Positions 28,313-37,620 of a stretch of DNA of 42,418 bases are shown here, piece after piece. The number at the start of each line of letters is the position of its first letter. Position 1 is the stretch's first letter. The notes under the pieces are model-generated. The model did not search any database and was not told where the DNA came from. It saw only the letters and a list, made by a program, of their open reading frames with translations. Origin of the DNA: Nitrospira sp. UBA2083 (lineage in GTDB: Bacteria > Nitrospirota > Nitrospiria > Nitrospirales > Nitrospiraceae); NCBI GenBank assembly GCA_002331625.1, contig DCZN01000046.1, positions 17,425-59,842 on the forward strand, given 5' to 3'. A program made the position numbers and the translations under genes.

Positions 28313-28801
28313 TGAGGCACCTAGACTTCGTCAGCCCATCACCGGAATGAGAAAGTAATATGCTGGACCTGGGGGAATCAAGAGCGAGAGCACCTACCTC
28401 TCCTCCATGATGGGATCCCCTCCCCATCTGTCACACAACCAATGACGGATACTTCGTACCGGTGAGCACCTACCCCTTCCTGATTCACCGAACGGCAGGT
28501 CCTGTCGACGTAGGCGCTGTACCCCCAAATGGCCTCTCTTCCTAAGGCCATCTTCGGGTCTTGCGTGTATTATGAAAAAGGGTAAAGTTCTGGTGCGCGG
28601 GTACACCGACCCTGCCGAACATGAGATAGCCAATGAGAGGTCGTCGCTCATACCGAGTCAGCGAGGTGTACCCCCGCCCTTTCATCACCACTGCCTTGCT
28701 CCCATACCGCACCTAAGCCTCATACGTTCGGTCCTTTCCCTTTTCTGATCAGCCGTCATCCTTCATCTTGCTCCCGCCTCATAGAAGCTCGATAATGAGG
28801 G
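28313..28801. other. Intergenic region with short hairpins, no gene supported
   Basis: Between divergent genes. A 7-bp perfect hairpin (ATGGCCT at 28529-28535, AGGCCAT at 28545-28551) and a few shorter inverted repeats are present. None carries a T-run. I could not recognise any known structured RNA here. A minus-strand frame at 28394-28651 is not supported. Confidence 0.4.
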
Positions 28802-29188
28802 ATGGAACAGCCTATCGTGTTTTCTGGCCATATCATTGGGCTGCTCAAGGAGTATATGGGTGACCTTGTCGATCAGGCGGCGCAAGAAACACTGGCACAA
28901 GAACAGTTTGGCTTTACAGCACTTCCCTACAGACCCGATCAGGCCATTTCTGACCTGCTTGCCTTGCTGGATGACCGCATCGAATCGGAAGGCATCCAGG
29001 TGGGCTTGCCGGCCAACTTCTTGCACCAGATGTGGTCTCTGTGCAATGAGGCACTCAGACCAGTAGGCGACCGTGTTTGGTTGGAGGGTAATCTGGACAG
29101 TCAGAACATTGGCAAAGCGCGTATAAGGGAGCTGACCTATCGCGCTCTCATTGCATATATAGAGTCTCGTTCACGAGAGAACAGTTGA
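28802..29188 (+). CDS. Hypothetical protein
   Basis: A 128-residue soluble, acidic protein (MEQPIVFSGHIIGLLKEYMG...) without signal peptide or recognised motif; predicted mostly helical. Its stop is three bases before the next start, so it is likely co-transcribed with the sugar dehydrogenase gene. GAGGG lies directly before the ATG, a short spacing. Function unknown. Confidence 0.6.
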   Translation: MEQPIVFSGHIIGLLKEYMGDLVDQAAQETLAQEQFGFTALPYRPDQAISDLLALLDDRIESEGIQVGLPANFLHQMWSLCNEALRPVGDRVWLEGNLDSQNIGKARIRELTYRALIAYIESRSRENS

Positions 29189-29191
29189 TCT

Positions 29192-30352
29192 ATGTTTCCC
29201 TGGTTACACTCGTTCTTAGGACTGATCCTGGTCCAAGTCGGCTGCCTCCTGATGGGCATAGGGTGGGCTGAACCAGTGAAGAGTTCTGACGACGGTCGTC
29301 TCATCGCACTAGTTCCGATCGTAACCGACGGTCTTGAGAATCCACTCTTTCTTACTCAGGCTGTTGACGAACCCAAGCGCCTCTTCATCGTCGAGCAGCC
29401 GGGGCGCATTCGTGTGCTAGAAGGGGACAAGCTCCGTCCAACTCCGTTTCTCGATATCACGAAACGAGTCCTGTTTGGTGGAGAGCGCGGACTGTTGGGA
29501 CTCGCGATTCATCCAAGCTATCAGCATAACGGACGGTTCTTCGTCAATTACACGAGAACCCCGGATGGGGCGACCGTCGTGGCTGAGTACCACCGAGATG
29601 CGACCTCAACGTCGGCCTCTCAGGAAGAACGGATTCTGCTGATCGTGCCGCAACCCTATGCCAATCACAATGGCGGCATGGTGGCTTTCGGACCTGACGG
29701 CTACTTGTACGTAGGGCTGGGCGATGGTGGATCAAAAGGTGACCCGGACAACCGCGCCCAGAATCCCGGGGAGTTGCTCGGGAAAATTCTACGGATCGAT
29801 GTCGACCGAGGGAACCCCTATGGCATTCCGAAGGACAATCCTTTCGCTCAACAAGGCGGGCGTCGAGAAATTTATGCCTCCGGGTTACGGAATCCCTGGA
29901 GGTTTTCCTTCGACAGCCAGACCGGGAACCTCTGGGTTGCCGATGTCGGACAATATACATGGGAAGAAATCGATCTCGTCACCCCTGGTGGGAATTACGG
30001 CTGGCGGGCGATGGAAGGCACTCATTGTTTCTTTCCCTCCACCGATTGTCAACCCACGAGGTTCACGCAACCCATCCATGAATATGCCCACGAGAAGGGG
30101 CGCTGTTCGATCACCGGCGGTTATGTCTATCGTGGGCGAACCATTTCGAGCCTGGTGGGAACCTATGTCTATGGAGATTTCTGTAGTGGGGAAATCTTTG
30201 GGTTGCGGCACCCCGCCGATGGTCAGTTTCCCAGCGAGACAGGAGTCCTTCTGAAGACATCATTCCACATTTCTTCTTTTGGCACAGATGCGGCCGGCGA
30301 GCTCTATGTGCTTGATCACAAGGGAGGAGTCTACCGCCTCGCACCTCCGTGA
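29192..30352 (+). CDS. PQQ-dependent sugar dehydrogenase (glucose/sorbosone dehydrogenase family)
   Basis: A 386-residue protein with an N-terminal signal segment (LGLILVQVGCLLMGIGWA), so periplasmic. The six-bladed propeller family is shown by ENPLFLTQAVDEP, GERGLLGLAIHPSY, NHNGGMVAFGPDGYLYVGLGDGGSKGDPDNRAQ, GELLGKILRID and SGLRNPWRFSFD. Members resemble soluble aldose dehydrogenase (YliI) and use PQQ to oxidise sugars. No PQQ biosynthesis gene is in the window. Natural substrate unknown. Confidence 0.88.
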   Translation: MFPWLHSFLGLILVQVGCLLMGIGWAEPVKSSDDGRLIALVPIVTDGLENPLFLTQAVDEPKRLFIVEQPGRIRVLEGDKLRPTPFLDITKRVLFGGERGLLGLAIHPSYQHNGRFFVNYTRTPDGATVVAEYHRDATSTSASQEERILLIVPQPYANHNGGMVAFGPDGYLYVGLGDGGSKGDPDNRAQNPGELLGKILRIDVDRGNPYGIPKDNPFAQQGGRREIYASGLRNPWRFSFDSQTGNLWVADVGQYTWEEIDLVTPGGNYGWRAMEGTHCFFPSTDCQPTRFTQPIHEYAHEKGRCSITGGYVYRGRTISSLVGTYVYGDFCSGEIFGLRHPADGQFPSETGVLLKTSFHISSFGTDAAGELYVLDHKGGVYRLAPP

Positions 30353-30426
30353 GAGGAACGAACCACATCGCTCATATTTAGCTCGTCTATTGAGCGAGTG
30401 TACTGTATTGGTAAGGAGATACCAGG

Positions 30427-30897
30427 ATGGGGCTAAGAAAATACTGGTTGATGAAATCCGAACCCTCGAGTTTTGCAATTGATGATTTGCAGCGCGCTCC
30501 GAAGCAGACGACCTGCTGGGATGGAGTTCGCAACTATCAAGCCCGCAATTTTATGCGCACGATGGCAATCGGGGACGGTGTCCTGTTCTACCACAGTAAT
30601 GCAGATCCTCCGGCGGTCGTCGGCATCGCAGAGATCGTCAAGACCGCCTACCCCGATTCGACGCAATTCGACAAGAGGGACGCGCACTATGATCGGGAGA
30701 GCAAGCCCTCGGACCCCAGGTGGGACATGGTCGACATCAAGTATGTCAGAACGTTTTCAAGACCCCTGACGCTGGATGAGTTGCGCAAAGAGAGTAAACT
30801 GAAAGGAATGGTTCTACTGCAGAAAGGCTCTCGACTCTCAGTTCAGCCGGTCACTCCCTTGGAGTGGAAGCATATTCTAAATTTGGCCTCAGATTGA
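30427..30897 (+). CDS. EVE-domain protein
   Basis: 156 residues. The EVE fold (a PUA-like relative, also in human THYN1) is seen in YWLMKSEPSSF at the N-terminus, CWDGVRNYQARNFMR, GDGVLFYHSNADPPAVVGIAEIV, DPRWDMVDIKYVRTF and LSVQPVTPLEW. EVE proteins are thought to read modified bases in DNA or RNA. AAGGAG sits eight bases before the ATG. It converges with the HELGH-type gene, with a long imperfect hairpin in between. Confidence 0.9.
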   Translation: MGLRKYWLMKSEPSSFAIDDLQRAPKQTTCWDGVRNYQARNFMRTMAIGDGVLFYHSNADPPAVVGIAEIVKTAYPDSTQFDKRDAHYDRESKPSDPRWDMVDIKYVRTFSRPLTLDELRKESKLKGMVLLQKGSRLSVQPVTPLEWKHILNLASD

Positions 30898-30934
30898 CCT
30901 GCATAACACCCTAGCTTGCATTATTCATGACGGT

Positions 30935-31075
30935 TCGTGGCGAAATTGCGAAGTCGCGTTGCGAGGCGGGCACGTGGAGCCCCGAGGAACCGAGGCATAC
31001 TTGAAACAGTATGTCGAGGTTGTGAGGGGACGAGCCTGCCCGCCGAAGGCTCGTCATAGCAGCGAATTCGCGATT
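30935..31075. repeat. Long imperfect inverted repeat between convergent genes (REP-like)
   Basis: About 140 bp between the ends of two convergent genes. The apex is CATACT-TGAAAC-AGTATG (30996-31013). Further out GGCGGGCA (30965-30972) pairs with TGCCCGCC (31037-31044), with partially pairing arms between. The base contains a GCGAAATTGCGA / TCGCGAATTCGC pairing. It could act as a bidirectional terminator or be a copy of a dispersed repeat; only one copy was found in this window. Confidence 0.6.
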
Positions 31076-31104
31076 GCAGTAGAAGCGTTCAGGAATAATG
31101 CGGG

Positions 31105-31383
31105 CTAGATACTCGCTTTTCCGTCATCCATATACCGATGTTGCCAATCAAGCCAGGCATGGCCGAGCTCATGGGCAAGAATGTACCGACGGCGAGTCAC
31201 AGGAAGCCGCTTCCTGACATAAATCGTCTTTGTATCATCATCCCAAATGCCATCGGCATTCGGATCTCGCTTGTCCATTTCAGCATCCGACAATTGCCGC
31301 ACTGAGATTCGGTACCCGAACGGCAATACCACCCGACTCGGGATCCGGAGCATCTTCTTTCGTTCTCTGAGCATGGTCCCCAT
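31105..31383 (-). CDS. Small HELGH metallopeptidase-like protein (ImmA/IrrE-type)
   Basis: 92 residues: YILAHELGHAWLDWQH contains an HExxH zinc motif (HELGH) preceded by RRRYILA, the pattern of the ImmA/IrrE (DUF955) family. The usual family domain is about 120-170 residues, so it is compact, and the third zinc ligand is not obvious. No antitoxin-like or repressor partner lies beside it. GGAG precedes the ATG. Could be a small protease or a domain remnant. Confidence 0.7.
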   Translation of the reverse strand: MGTMLRERKKMLRIPSRVVLPFGYRISVRQLSDAEMDKRDPNADGIWDDDTKTIYVRKRLPVTRRRYILAHELGHAWLDWQHRYMDDGKASI

Positions 31384-31532
31384 GGCTCACTCCATCTTTC
31401 CCCCACTGTGGATTTAGCCTACCATAACCAGGCCACTCCGGTGTCATTGTTTTTATCTTTATATTTCAGTGTGTTACATATTTAAACGGCTCACATTTAT
31501 CAGACAACTTTCGATCCATATGATGCGCTTCC

Positions 31533-31564
31533 TTGTTTCGCCGACCGGCGAAATTGTGTATGAT
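31533..31564 (+). promoter_or_regulatory. Candidate ricT promoter with an 18-bp palindrome
   Basis: TTGTTT (31533-31538) and TATGAT (31559-31564) have a long 20-base spacer. Across the spacer lies a perfect palindrome TTTCGCCG-AC-CGGCGAAA (31536-31553), well placed for an operator. If used, the transcript would begin at or next to the ATG at 31571. The wide spacing makes this a tentative call. Confidence 0.3.
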
Positions 31565-31570
31565 CAGCGC

Positions 31571-32338
31571 ATGGAATCAGCCTTTGACTCAGATTTCTCC
31601 ACAGCCACCTGGCCAACCTGGGTCCGTATCGTCGGCGTCAAGATCAGGAACCGAGGGGAAGTCAAAAAGCTAGGCTCAAATGGGTTGTCGTTATCGTACG
31701 GCGATCCGGTCTTGCTCGAGGTGGACGGGGAAATGACCTACGGCATCGTGTACACGGAGCCCTACCCCACTCCTTTTGTTCCACCCATGCGCGTCATGAA
31801 GTCCATTTTACGGAAGCCGGATGCAGAAGAAGCGCCGCTCATCGCTCGACTTGAACGGCTTTCACAGGAAGCGGCCGCATATTGCCGAGAAAAGGCCATC
31901 CAGCTTGGCATCCAATTGAAGCTGGTGGAAGTGTACGGAGCCATGGATCGGCGCCAACTCACCTTCGTCTATACCGCCGACGATCGAGTTGATTTTCGAG
32001 AACTGGTCCGCGACCTGGCCCGCCGGTTCGGGGGCCGTATTGAAATGCGTCAGGTGGGGGTGCGTGAGGAGGCACGGCGCCTTGGGGGGATCGACACCTG
32101 CGGCTTAGTCCTCTGTTGTGCGAGTTTTCTGACTGATGTGAAGCCCGTCACCGCCAAACAGGCCAAGAAAATGAATCTGCCCATCGACGATCCCCGTTTA
32201 CTGGGGGTCTGTGGCCGCCTTAAGTGCTGTTTGATGTTTGAAATGATGGACTCGCAAGGGAAGATTACCCCACAAACCCAACCGCTGATCACACCGACCA
32301 GACCCCAGTCCCCATCTTCGTCATCTCTGCCTTCCTAG
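31571..32338 (+). CDS. ricT: PSP1-domain protein RicT (YaaT-like)
   Basis: 255 residues. The PSP1 C-terminal domain is clear, with cysteine blocks CGLVLCCASFL and GVCGRLKCCLMFE separated by KQAKKMNLPIDDPRLL, the signature of RicT. In Bacillus subtilis RicT forms an Fe-S complex with RicA and RicF that assists RNase Y. The ATG at 31571 gives a natural start (MESAFDS...VRIVGVKIRNRG). In-frame ATGs at 31520 and 31523 would add about 17 residues encoded across the palindrome. No RNase Y gene is visible. Confidence 0.88.
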   Translation: MESAFDSDFSTATWPTWVRIVGVKIRNRGEVKKLGSNGLSLSYGDPVLLEVDGEMTYGIVYTEPYPTPFVPPMRVMKSILRKPDAEEAPLIARLERLSQEAAAYCREKAIQLGIQLKLVEVYGAMDRRQLTFVYTADDRVDFRELVRDLARRFGGRIEMRQVGVREEARRLGGIDTCGLVLCCASFLTDVKPVTAKQAKKMNLPIDDPRLLGVCGRLKCCLMFEMMDSQGKITPQTQPLITPTRPQSPSSSSLPS

Positions 32339-32489
32339 TTCCTACATCGCGGTCACTTTTCTGACGTTCGTCTCACCATATTCGAATCCTTTCTTGGGGA
32401 CTGTCCTCTAATATCCAGTCGAATGTGGGGGTGTTTCTCGATCTAGATGTGCTAGGGCGAGAACTCCTCAAATCAAGGAGGGGATCGCG

Positions 32490-33008
32490 ATGAGAAAAGG
32501 ACTCTTGGCCGTGTTCGCGCTGGTGGCTATTGGATATAGCGGTATGGCCACACAACAAGCCGTGAGCGGAGAGCCGTCAGGTCCGGCGGACGGATATGAT
32601 ATTCATGTTCAAGCACCACATATGATGCCGGACGGAACCCCAGGAGGGCCGTTCCACCACTATTGCAAAAGTATTTCTGATAAGATTCTTCAGTGTCTCC
32701 TCTTTGAGTCCACTGATCCCAAAGCACCGCTGGTCGCTATCGAGTATTTTGTAGCCAAAGACCTCACGCGGAAACTCCCGGCCATTCAGTGGCACCGTCA
32801 TTTCCACGATCATAAGGTCGAAATCGCCACAGGCCGGGTCCAGGTCCTCGGAGTGCCTCCTGACCAGGCAGCAAAGATAGCGGAAGCGGCTGCGGGGACA
32901 GACGGCGTGATCTATCATCTCTGGCAACATGGGCAGGAGTTTCCCGATGGCACGGTCAGTTATCCACAATCCTTGGGGCACAAGTTTCCTGGATACTCTG
33001 ATAAGTAA
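32490..33008 (+). CDS. DUF1264-family exported protein
   Basis: 172 residues. Signal peptide (MRKGLLAVFALVAIGYSGMA...), then the DUF1264 domain: YDIHVQAPHMMPDG, GPFHHYCKSIS, LLFESTDPKAPLVAIEYFV, WHRHFHDHKVE. These proteins are related to plant oil-body-associated proteins; biochemical role unknown. The ATG has a strong ribosome site (AAGGAGG) upstream. It lies before a cytochrome c gene on the same strand, 82 bp away. Confidence 0.85.
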   Translation: MRKGLLAVFALVAIGYSGMATQQAVSGEPSGPADGYDIHVQAPHMMPDGTPGGPFHHYCKSISDKILQCLLFESTDPKAPLVAIEYFVAKDLTRKLPAIQWHRHFHDHKVEIATGRVQVLGVPPDQAAKIAEAAAGTDGVIYHLWQHGQEFPDGTVSYPQSLGHKFPGYSDK

Positions 33009-33090
33009 GCTAGCGAGACGACCATGGCCGGGTCCTCCCTGAAGACCGGCGAGGACCAAGGCCTAGGGCTCGTGACTGCAAGAGGGCGAC

Positions 33091-33567
33091 ATGAGAAGAA
33101 TCCTAGGTATGGTAGGCGTGGCAGCAGTGCTCGCTTCTGGGACGGCTTCGGCTTTCGCCGCCGATCAGGCTATCCTCAAACCACGAGTGCCAGCCGATCA
33201 AATTGAGCAAGTCAAAACCTGGAAGAATCCCCTGCCATCGACCCAGGAGATGATTGAGAAGGGCAAACAGCTCTTTCAGGGAAAGGCATTCTGTGTCACC
33301 TGCCACGGGAAAGACGGCAAGGGGTTGGGAGGCGACATCGAGCCAGGCACGCTCAAAGGTCCCCTACCCCGCAATTTCACGGACCAGGACTGGCAAGCGA
33401 CGAGAACCGATGGAGAACTCTTCTGGATTTTGAAAAACGGCAGTAAAGGCACCGCGATGGCGCCGTTTATCCCGCTTATCCTCACTGAAGAAGAAGCCTG
33501 GCAGGTCTTGCTCTACGTGCGGTCCTTTGGTCAGAACCAGAATACGCCGCTCGTACCTCAGCCATAA
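33091..33567 (+). CDS. Class I monoheme cytochrome c, periplasmic
   Basis: 158 residues with a cleavable signal (MRRILGMVGVAAVLASGTASAFA). Heme motif CVTCH (Cys68, Cys71, His72) and the axial Met123 in GTAMAPF. Single heme, soluble, so a small electron carrier or a subunit of a larger respiratory complex. Start at the ATG at 33091 after AGAGGG. Natural partners unknown. Confidence 0.92.
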   Translation: MRRILGMVGVAAVLASGTASAFAADQAILKPRVPADQIEQVKTWKNPLPSTQEMIEKGKQLFQGKAFCVTCHGKDGKGLGGDIEPGTLKGPLPRNFTDQDWQATRTDGELFWILKNGSKGTAMAPFIPLILTEEEAWQVLLYVRSFGQNQNTPLVPQP

Positions 33568-33714
33568 AATGTCTCGCTGATTGTACGCCTGCAGCCGTGA
33601 CGAGCCTCAGCACGCCGGATGACCGTAGGATGATCCGGAAACCAAAAGAGCATGAGACAGCGTGCGATGCCACATCCTGAATACCACGACGGAAAGAAGC
33701 TGACCCCGTAAGAT

Positions 33715-34989
33715 TCACGACTCGGTCGCTCGAGACGATGGTCGGTCTTGGAAGAGCGATTGCACCGTCTCGCCGGCCAGCGCTCGCTCCACTGCTTTAT
33801 CTCGACGGCGTAAAAGGGCAGACACTGGATCGCTGGTATCGAGGTGAGGGAGTATCCATGGCGGAGTTCCGTTGCGAACCGAATTCAGAACCTCCTTCAC
33901 GAAGATGAGATCAGGTGACTTGATGAGGCTGAAGCCTTCTGGCTGCTGAAGGCGGCCTACAAACCCATTTGCAACGAGACGCTCGACCTCCTCTTCCACC
34001 AACGACACCGGCATATTCAGTTCACTGGACAGCTCCGGTAACTTCAATGGGCGATCACCCTTGAGATAGTGATGCCCCAGAACTCCCAAGACTTTGAGGG
34101 CCAGCTGTTCACGAAAGACGTATGTGCCCTGTTCCCATAGCAAGCGGGACAAATACGCTGTGGGATATTGGTGGAAGAATGAAAACTGCGCCCCCACCAG
34201 CACGATCATCCATCCTGTGTAGAGCCACAGCAGAAACAGAATGAGGACGGCAAAACTTGAATAGATCGCGCTATAGTTCGTGGAGGCCACGACGAATGTC
34301 GCGAAAATCTCCTCCGCAATGATCCAAAGAATGGCTGCGGAAATACCCCCAACGGCGGCCGACCGTATCTGGACGTGCGTATTGGGGATCACTTTATAGA
34401 AAAACGTGAACACCGCGCAGAGCATCACCAAAGGAATCACTTCACCGGTCCAGACCAACAACGTCCCGAACGGCTCCATGTCCACAAGTCGCTGGACTAA
34501 GGACTGGCTTTGTAGTGAAGCCAGCAACCCAAACGCGGTCACAACGAGCACCGGTCCCACAAGGACCGCGCTCAAATAGTCAGCAAATTTGCGTTCCCAC
34601 GTGCGCCCCTGCTTGACCTGCCAAATTGCATTTAGTGCCTGCTCAATCTTGTCGATGAGTGAATAGGTCGTATAGAAGAGCCCCGCGATACCAACGACTC
34701 CCAGTACACTGATCTTGATATTGTCGACAAACCCCACAATCGTGGCTGTGATCTCTTCACTTCTCGGTCCCAGCGGCTGCAGCACTTGCGCCAGCATCGG
34801 TTCGATCACGTGGTGGACGTCGAATGCCTTCAACACCGAGAACATCACGGCGAGAAAGGGGACCAACGACAACAACGTCGCATACACGAGGCCGGCCGCA
34901 CGCGCATCGAGCAACCGATGGCGGAACTCCATGCCGACGGCAGTGGCCAGCCGGATGACCTGAGTGCCCAATCGGCGGAATAATGGCAT
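33715..34989 (-). CDS. YihY/virulence-factor BrkB-family inner-membrane protein
   Basis: An integral membrane protein with about six transmembrane helices. Family features include LLDARAAGLVYATLLSLVPFLAV, FYTTYSLIDKIEQALNAIW and NTHVQIRSAAVGGISAAILW. A cytosolic C-terminal domain (from about residue 300) contains a winged-helix-like segment KLPELSSELNMPVSLVEEEVERLVANGFV. The frame opens further to a TTG at 35103 and an ATG at 35043, but the ATG at 34989 (MPLFRRLG...) has a possible AGGGA site and gives a normal N-terminus. Once called RNase BN; activity and substrate unknown. Confidence 0.88.
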   Translation of the reverse strand: MPLFRRLGTQVIRLATAVGMEFRHRLLDARAAGLVYATLLSLVPFLAVMFSVLKAFDVHHVIEPMLAQVLQPLGPRSEEITATIVGFVDNIKISVLGVVGIAGLFYTTYSLIDKIEQALNAIWQVKQGRTWERKFADYLSAVLVGPVLVVTAFGLLASLQSQSLVQRLVDMEPFGTLLVWTGEVIPLVMLCAVFTFFYKVIPNTHVQIRSAAVGGISAAILWIIAEEIFATFVVASTNYSAIYSSFAVLILFLLWLYTGWMIVLVGAQFSFFHQYPTAYLSRLLWEQGTYVFREQLALKVLGVLGHHYLKGDRPLKLPELSSELNMPVSLVEEEVERLVANGFVGRLQQPEGFSLIKSPDLIFVKEVLNSVRNGTPPWILPHLDTSDPVSALLRRRDKAVERALAGETVQSLFQDRPSSRATES

Positions 34990-35353
34990 GGTCGTCAGAT
35001 CCCTGGTCCAAAGGTCCTGCTTGTTAACCTGAAAAAGATGCATGGAGCCAGCCGTAGGTCCCGCTGCTCGAAGCAGGATGCACTCACCTGTTTGATCCAA
35101 CAAGCGCGGGGCGTTCAGGTACAGAAGAAATCAGGATACCATCCCAAGATACGTTTCCCAAGAGGCGGATATACGTGCTCTGCATCGGGAAACAAAGCAC
35201 AGTGAGGAGGATAGATTGGCTATCCCATGCAGCATCCTGAAGAATGCAGGCTAATCCGGTTTGTCTGTGCGGCAGAACAATCGCACACCTGACGGCAGTG
35301 GCGTATTGGCGTCAGGTTTTGACGAAACTCATGACCTCGTCCACTGACACCCC

Positions 35354-35833
35354 CTACCGCATTGACGGGTCCCGGCTCAACTCTTTGATCATTGGATCCG
35401 CACTCGGTGTCGTGGGGACCCCCCCATACACAGCGCCACCGTAGGGCGAGTTCGAGGCTCCAGATGGCCCAGACGATTCTTTCCGCATATAGTTGTCAGA
35501 GGGGTTCGCGCCATATCGACCTTCACTGCCGGATGAACCAGGTTTCAACTCGCCAGTCTGGCGGGATTGATCACCCGGCATGGACCCTTGCGGGGAGATC
35601 ATTACCCCAGACCTCATGCTGTTACTAGACATCCCGGAATACGCATCGGCTTGCACCTTGTGAATCAACAACTCCTGCTGCCCGTATTCGTGTACGTGAG
35701 CTGCGTTCGTTATCATCCCAGAAAGATTCTTGATGAGAACTCCCTGCCGAGCCTCGGCCAGGCTCTGGGACTGGTTGACCATTCCGGTCACTGCGAAGAT
35801 CACCAAGGCTGTCACTATATGCTTCCGTCTCAT
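35354..35833 (-). CDS. Exported hypothetical protein, Ser/Gly-rich
   Basis: 159 residues. Signal peptide (MRRKHIVTALVIFAVTGMVNQSQSLAEA) then a low-complexity Ser/Gly/Pro/Met-rich tail. AGGAGG precedes the ATG by five bases, which supports it being a real gene. Not recognised. Divergent from the cytochrome P450 gene. Confidence 0.65.
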   Translation of the reverse strand: MRRKHIVTALVIFAVTGMVNQSQSLAEARQGVLIKNLSGMITNAAHVHEYGQQELLIHKVQADAYSGMSSNSMRSGVMISPQGSMPGDQSRQTGELKPGSSGSEGRYGANPSDNYMRKESSGPSGASNSPYGGAVYGGVPTTPSADPMIKELSRDPSMR

Positions 35834-36154
35834 GACATCCTCCTATCTACATATCGTCAATTGAACCTGACTGCTTCTCTGGTGACATCGTAACGCACGA
35901 GCGAGCACGACTACAAGCGAATCCATTGTTGACGTAAGGGTCGCCCTCCTCGGAACAGGCAATACCAGAGGGTAGATACGTAGTACACCGGTCAGCACCC
36001 CAGAACTCCTGAGCGGTTGACCCTAGGGCACCGCGAGAGTCACCGGATCCAATAGCCGGGGACACGATACGGCTACATGCGATCAGATGATGTATAACCC
36101 CATGGTGCTCTTCATTTGATGCTCCCGTCGTAGTGTGATACGGTCCCTGCTCTC
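35834..36154. other. Intergenic region, no gene supported
   Basis: Divergent spacer between the exported protein and the P450 gene. A minus-strand frame at 35847-36065 lacks a ribosome site and is not supported. No clear promoter or terminator seen. Confidence 0.4.
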
Positions 36155-37543
36155 ATGCCGGATGCAGGTCCCTCCTTCACGCTAGTGGATGTGCCGGGAG
36201 CGGTGCCGCTGCTGGGCCACCTGGGTGCATTCAGGCAGCACCCCTTGGAGTCCCTCTCATCGTGGTGGCGCCGACACGGCGATGCGCTCCGCTTTCGGCT
36301 GGGCCAGAAAACGTTCTATCTCTTCAGCCATCCCGACCTGGCGGAAGAGATTCTCGTCAAACAATCAGACCGCTTCGTAAAGGTCTATAACCCTCAGAAG
36401 CCGCATGGTCTCGCATTGGTCCTGGGCAACGGATTGGTGACGAGTTCGGGAGAAGTCTGGAAGCGCCATCGACGGATCATCCAGCCGATTTTCCACCGTT
36501 CTCGCATGGCTGCCATGGCCGATCGCATGACTCAGGTGGGCGACCAACGCCTGTCTTTCTGGAAAGACCGGGAGGGGGACACGATCGACATCGCCGCGGA
36601 AATGATGCAGCTCGCCCTCGAAGTGATCTCCCAAACGATGTTCAGCACCAGCATGACGCAACACACCGATCGAATCAGCCACGCGCTCCAAGTCAGCATC
36701 AAGTACGCTTTCGACTCATTCAGCAATCCCCTATCCCTCCCCCTCTGGGTGCCGACCGCGCGCAACCGTGAATTTCATTCAGTGATGCGGTTCCTGGATG
36801 GACTAATGTATGGATTGGTCGCTGAACGACGTCAGAGCGGTGTCCACCATGATGATCTGCTGGATCTGCTCCTTCAGGCTCGCGACGAGGAGAGCGGAGA
36901 GGGACTGAGCGACCGGGAACTCCGTGACGAAGCCTTGACGATCTTTGCCGCAGGACACGAGACCACCGCCAATGCTCTCTCCTGGACCTGGTACCTCTTG
37001 GCGACTCACCCAGAGGCGAAGGCCCGATTTCATGAGGAAGTGGATCGGGTGCTCCAGGGAAGAACACCAACCGCCGACGACCTTCAACACCTCCCCTATA
37101 CTCGAGCCGTCTTCGAAGAATCACTCCGTCTCTACCCACCGGCACCGGCTGTCCACCGCAAAGCCACCATCGACACAACCGTCGGTGGGTTGTCACTACC
37201 GGAAGGCGCGTTCGTCTTGGTCGGCACGTACAATCTGCATAGACACCCGGACTTTTGGCCCCAGGCCGAACAATTTCTGCCGGAGCGATGGCTGGACGGT
37301 GAACGTCCACGTTCCCGCTATGCTTATATGCCGTTCGGCGCAGGACCGCGCACCTGCGTGGGACTCCATTTTGCTTCTGTCGAAGGGCCGCTGTTGCTGG
37401 CCCTGATCGGCCGTCGTTATGATTTGCAACTGGCTCAACAGTCTGTCGAGCCGTACCTCATGGTCACCTTGCGGCCAAAAGGCGGCATCCGCATGACGCT
37501 TCAGCCGCGACACGTCCCGCTCGCCTCAGCCATCGCACACTGA
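36155..37543 (+). CDS. Cytochrome P450
   Basis: Heme-thiolate monooxygenase, 462 residues, soluble (no membrane anchor). The I-helix oxygen-binding motif AGHETTANALSW (about residue 266), the K-helix EESLR (about residue 320) and the heme loop FGAGPRTCVG with Cys401 are all intact. The overall look is closer to the CYP4/CYP102-like branch than to camphor-type P450s. No ferredoxin or reductase partner gene is next to it, so electrons must come from elsewhere. Substrate unknown. Confidence 0.93.
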   Translation: MPDAGPSFTLVDVPGAVPLLGHLGAFRQHPLESLSSWWRRHGDALRFRLGQKTFYLFSHPDLAEEILVKQSDRFVKVYNPQKPHGLALVLGNGLVTSSGEVWKRHRRIIQPIFHRSRMAAMADRMTQVGDQRLSFWKDREGDTIDIAAEMMQLALEVISQTMFSTSMTQHTDRISHALQVSIKYAFDSFSNPLSLPLWVPTARNREFHSVMRFLDGLMYGLVAERRQSGVHHDDLLDLLLQARDEESGEGLSDRELRDEALTIFAAGHETTANALSWTWYLLATHPEAKARFHEEVDRVLQGRTPTADDLQHLPYTRAVFEESLRLYPPAPAVHRKATIDTTVGGLSLPEGAFVLVGTYNLHRHPDFWPQAEQFLPERWLDGERPRSRYAYMPFGAGPRTCVGLHFASVEGPLLLALIGRRYDLQLAQQSVEPYLMVTLRPKGGIRMTLQPRHVPLASAIAH

Positions 37544-37620
37544 GTACACCCGTTTCGGCTCCACACACGAGGCGAACTCCCGCTCCCGGGTTCGTGGGAG
37601 AGCACAGGCCTACTAAGAAG

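Noticed and set aside
28394..28651. 85-residue frame on the minus strand
   Set aside because: No ribosome site, no recognisable motif, and the region contains several hairpins; not a supportable gene.
31105..31383. Toxin-antitoxin pair based on the HELGH protein
   Set aside because: No helix-turn-helix or antitoxin partner gene is adjacent, so only a protease-like fold can be claimed.
32961..32969. TTATCCACA, an exact DnaA-box sequence
   Set aside because: It is a single site inside the DUF1264 coding sequence with no cluster or AT-rich neighbour, so not evidence for an origin.
35847..36065. 72-residue frame on the minus strand
   Set aside because: No ribosome site or family resemblance; probably intergenic.
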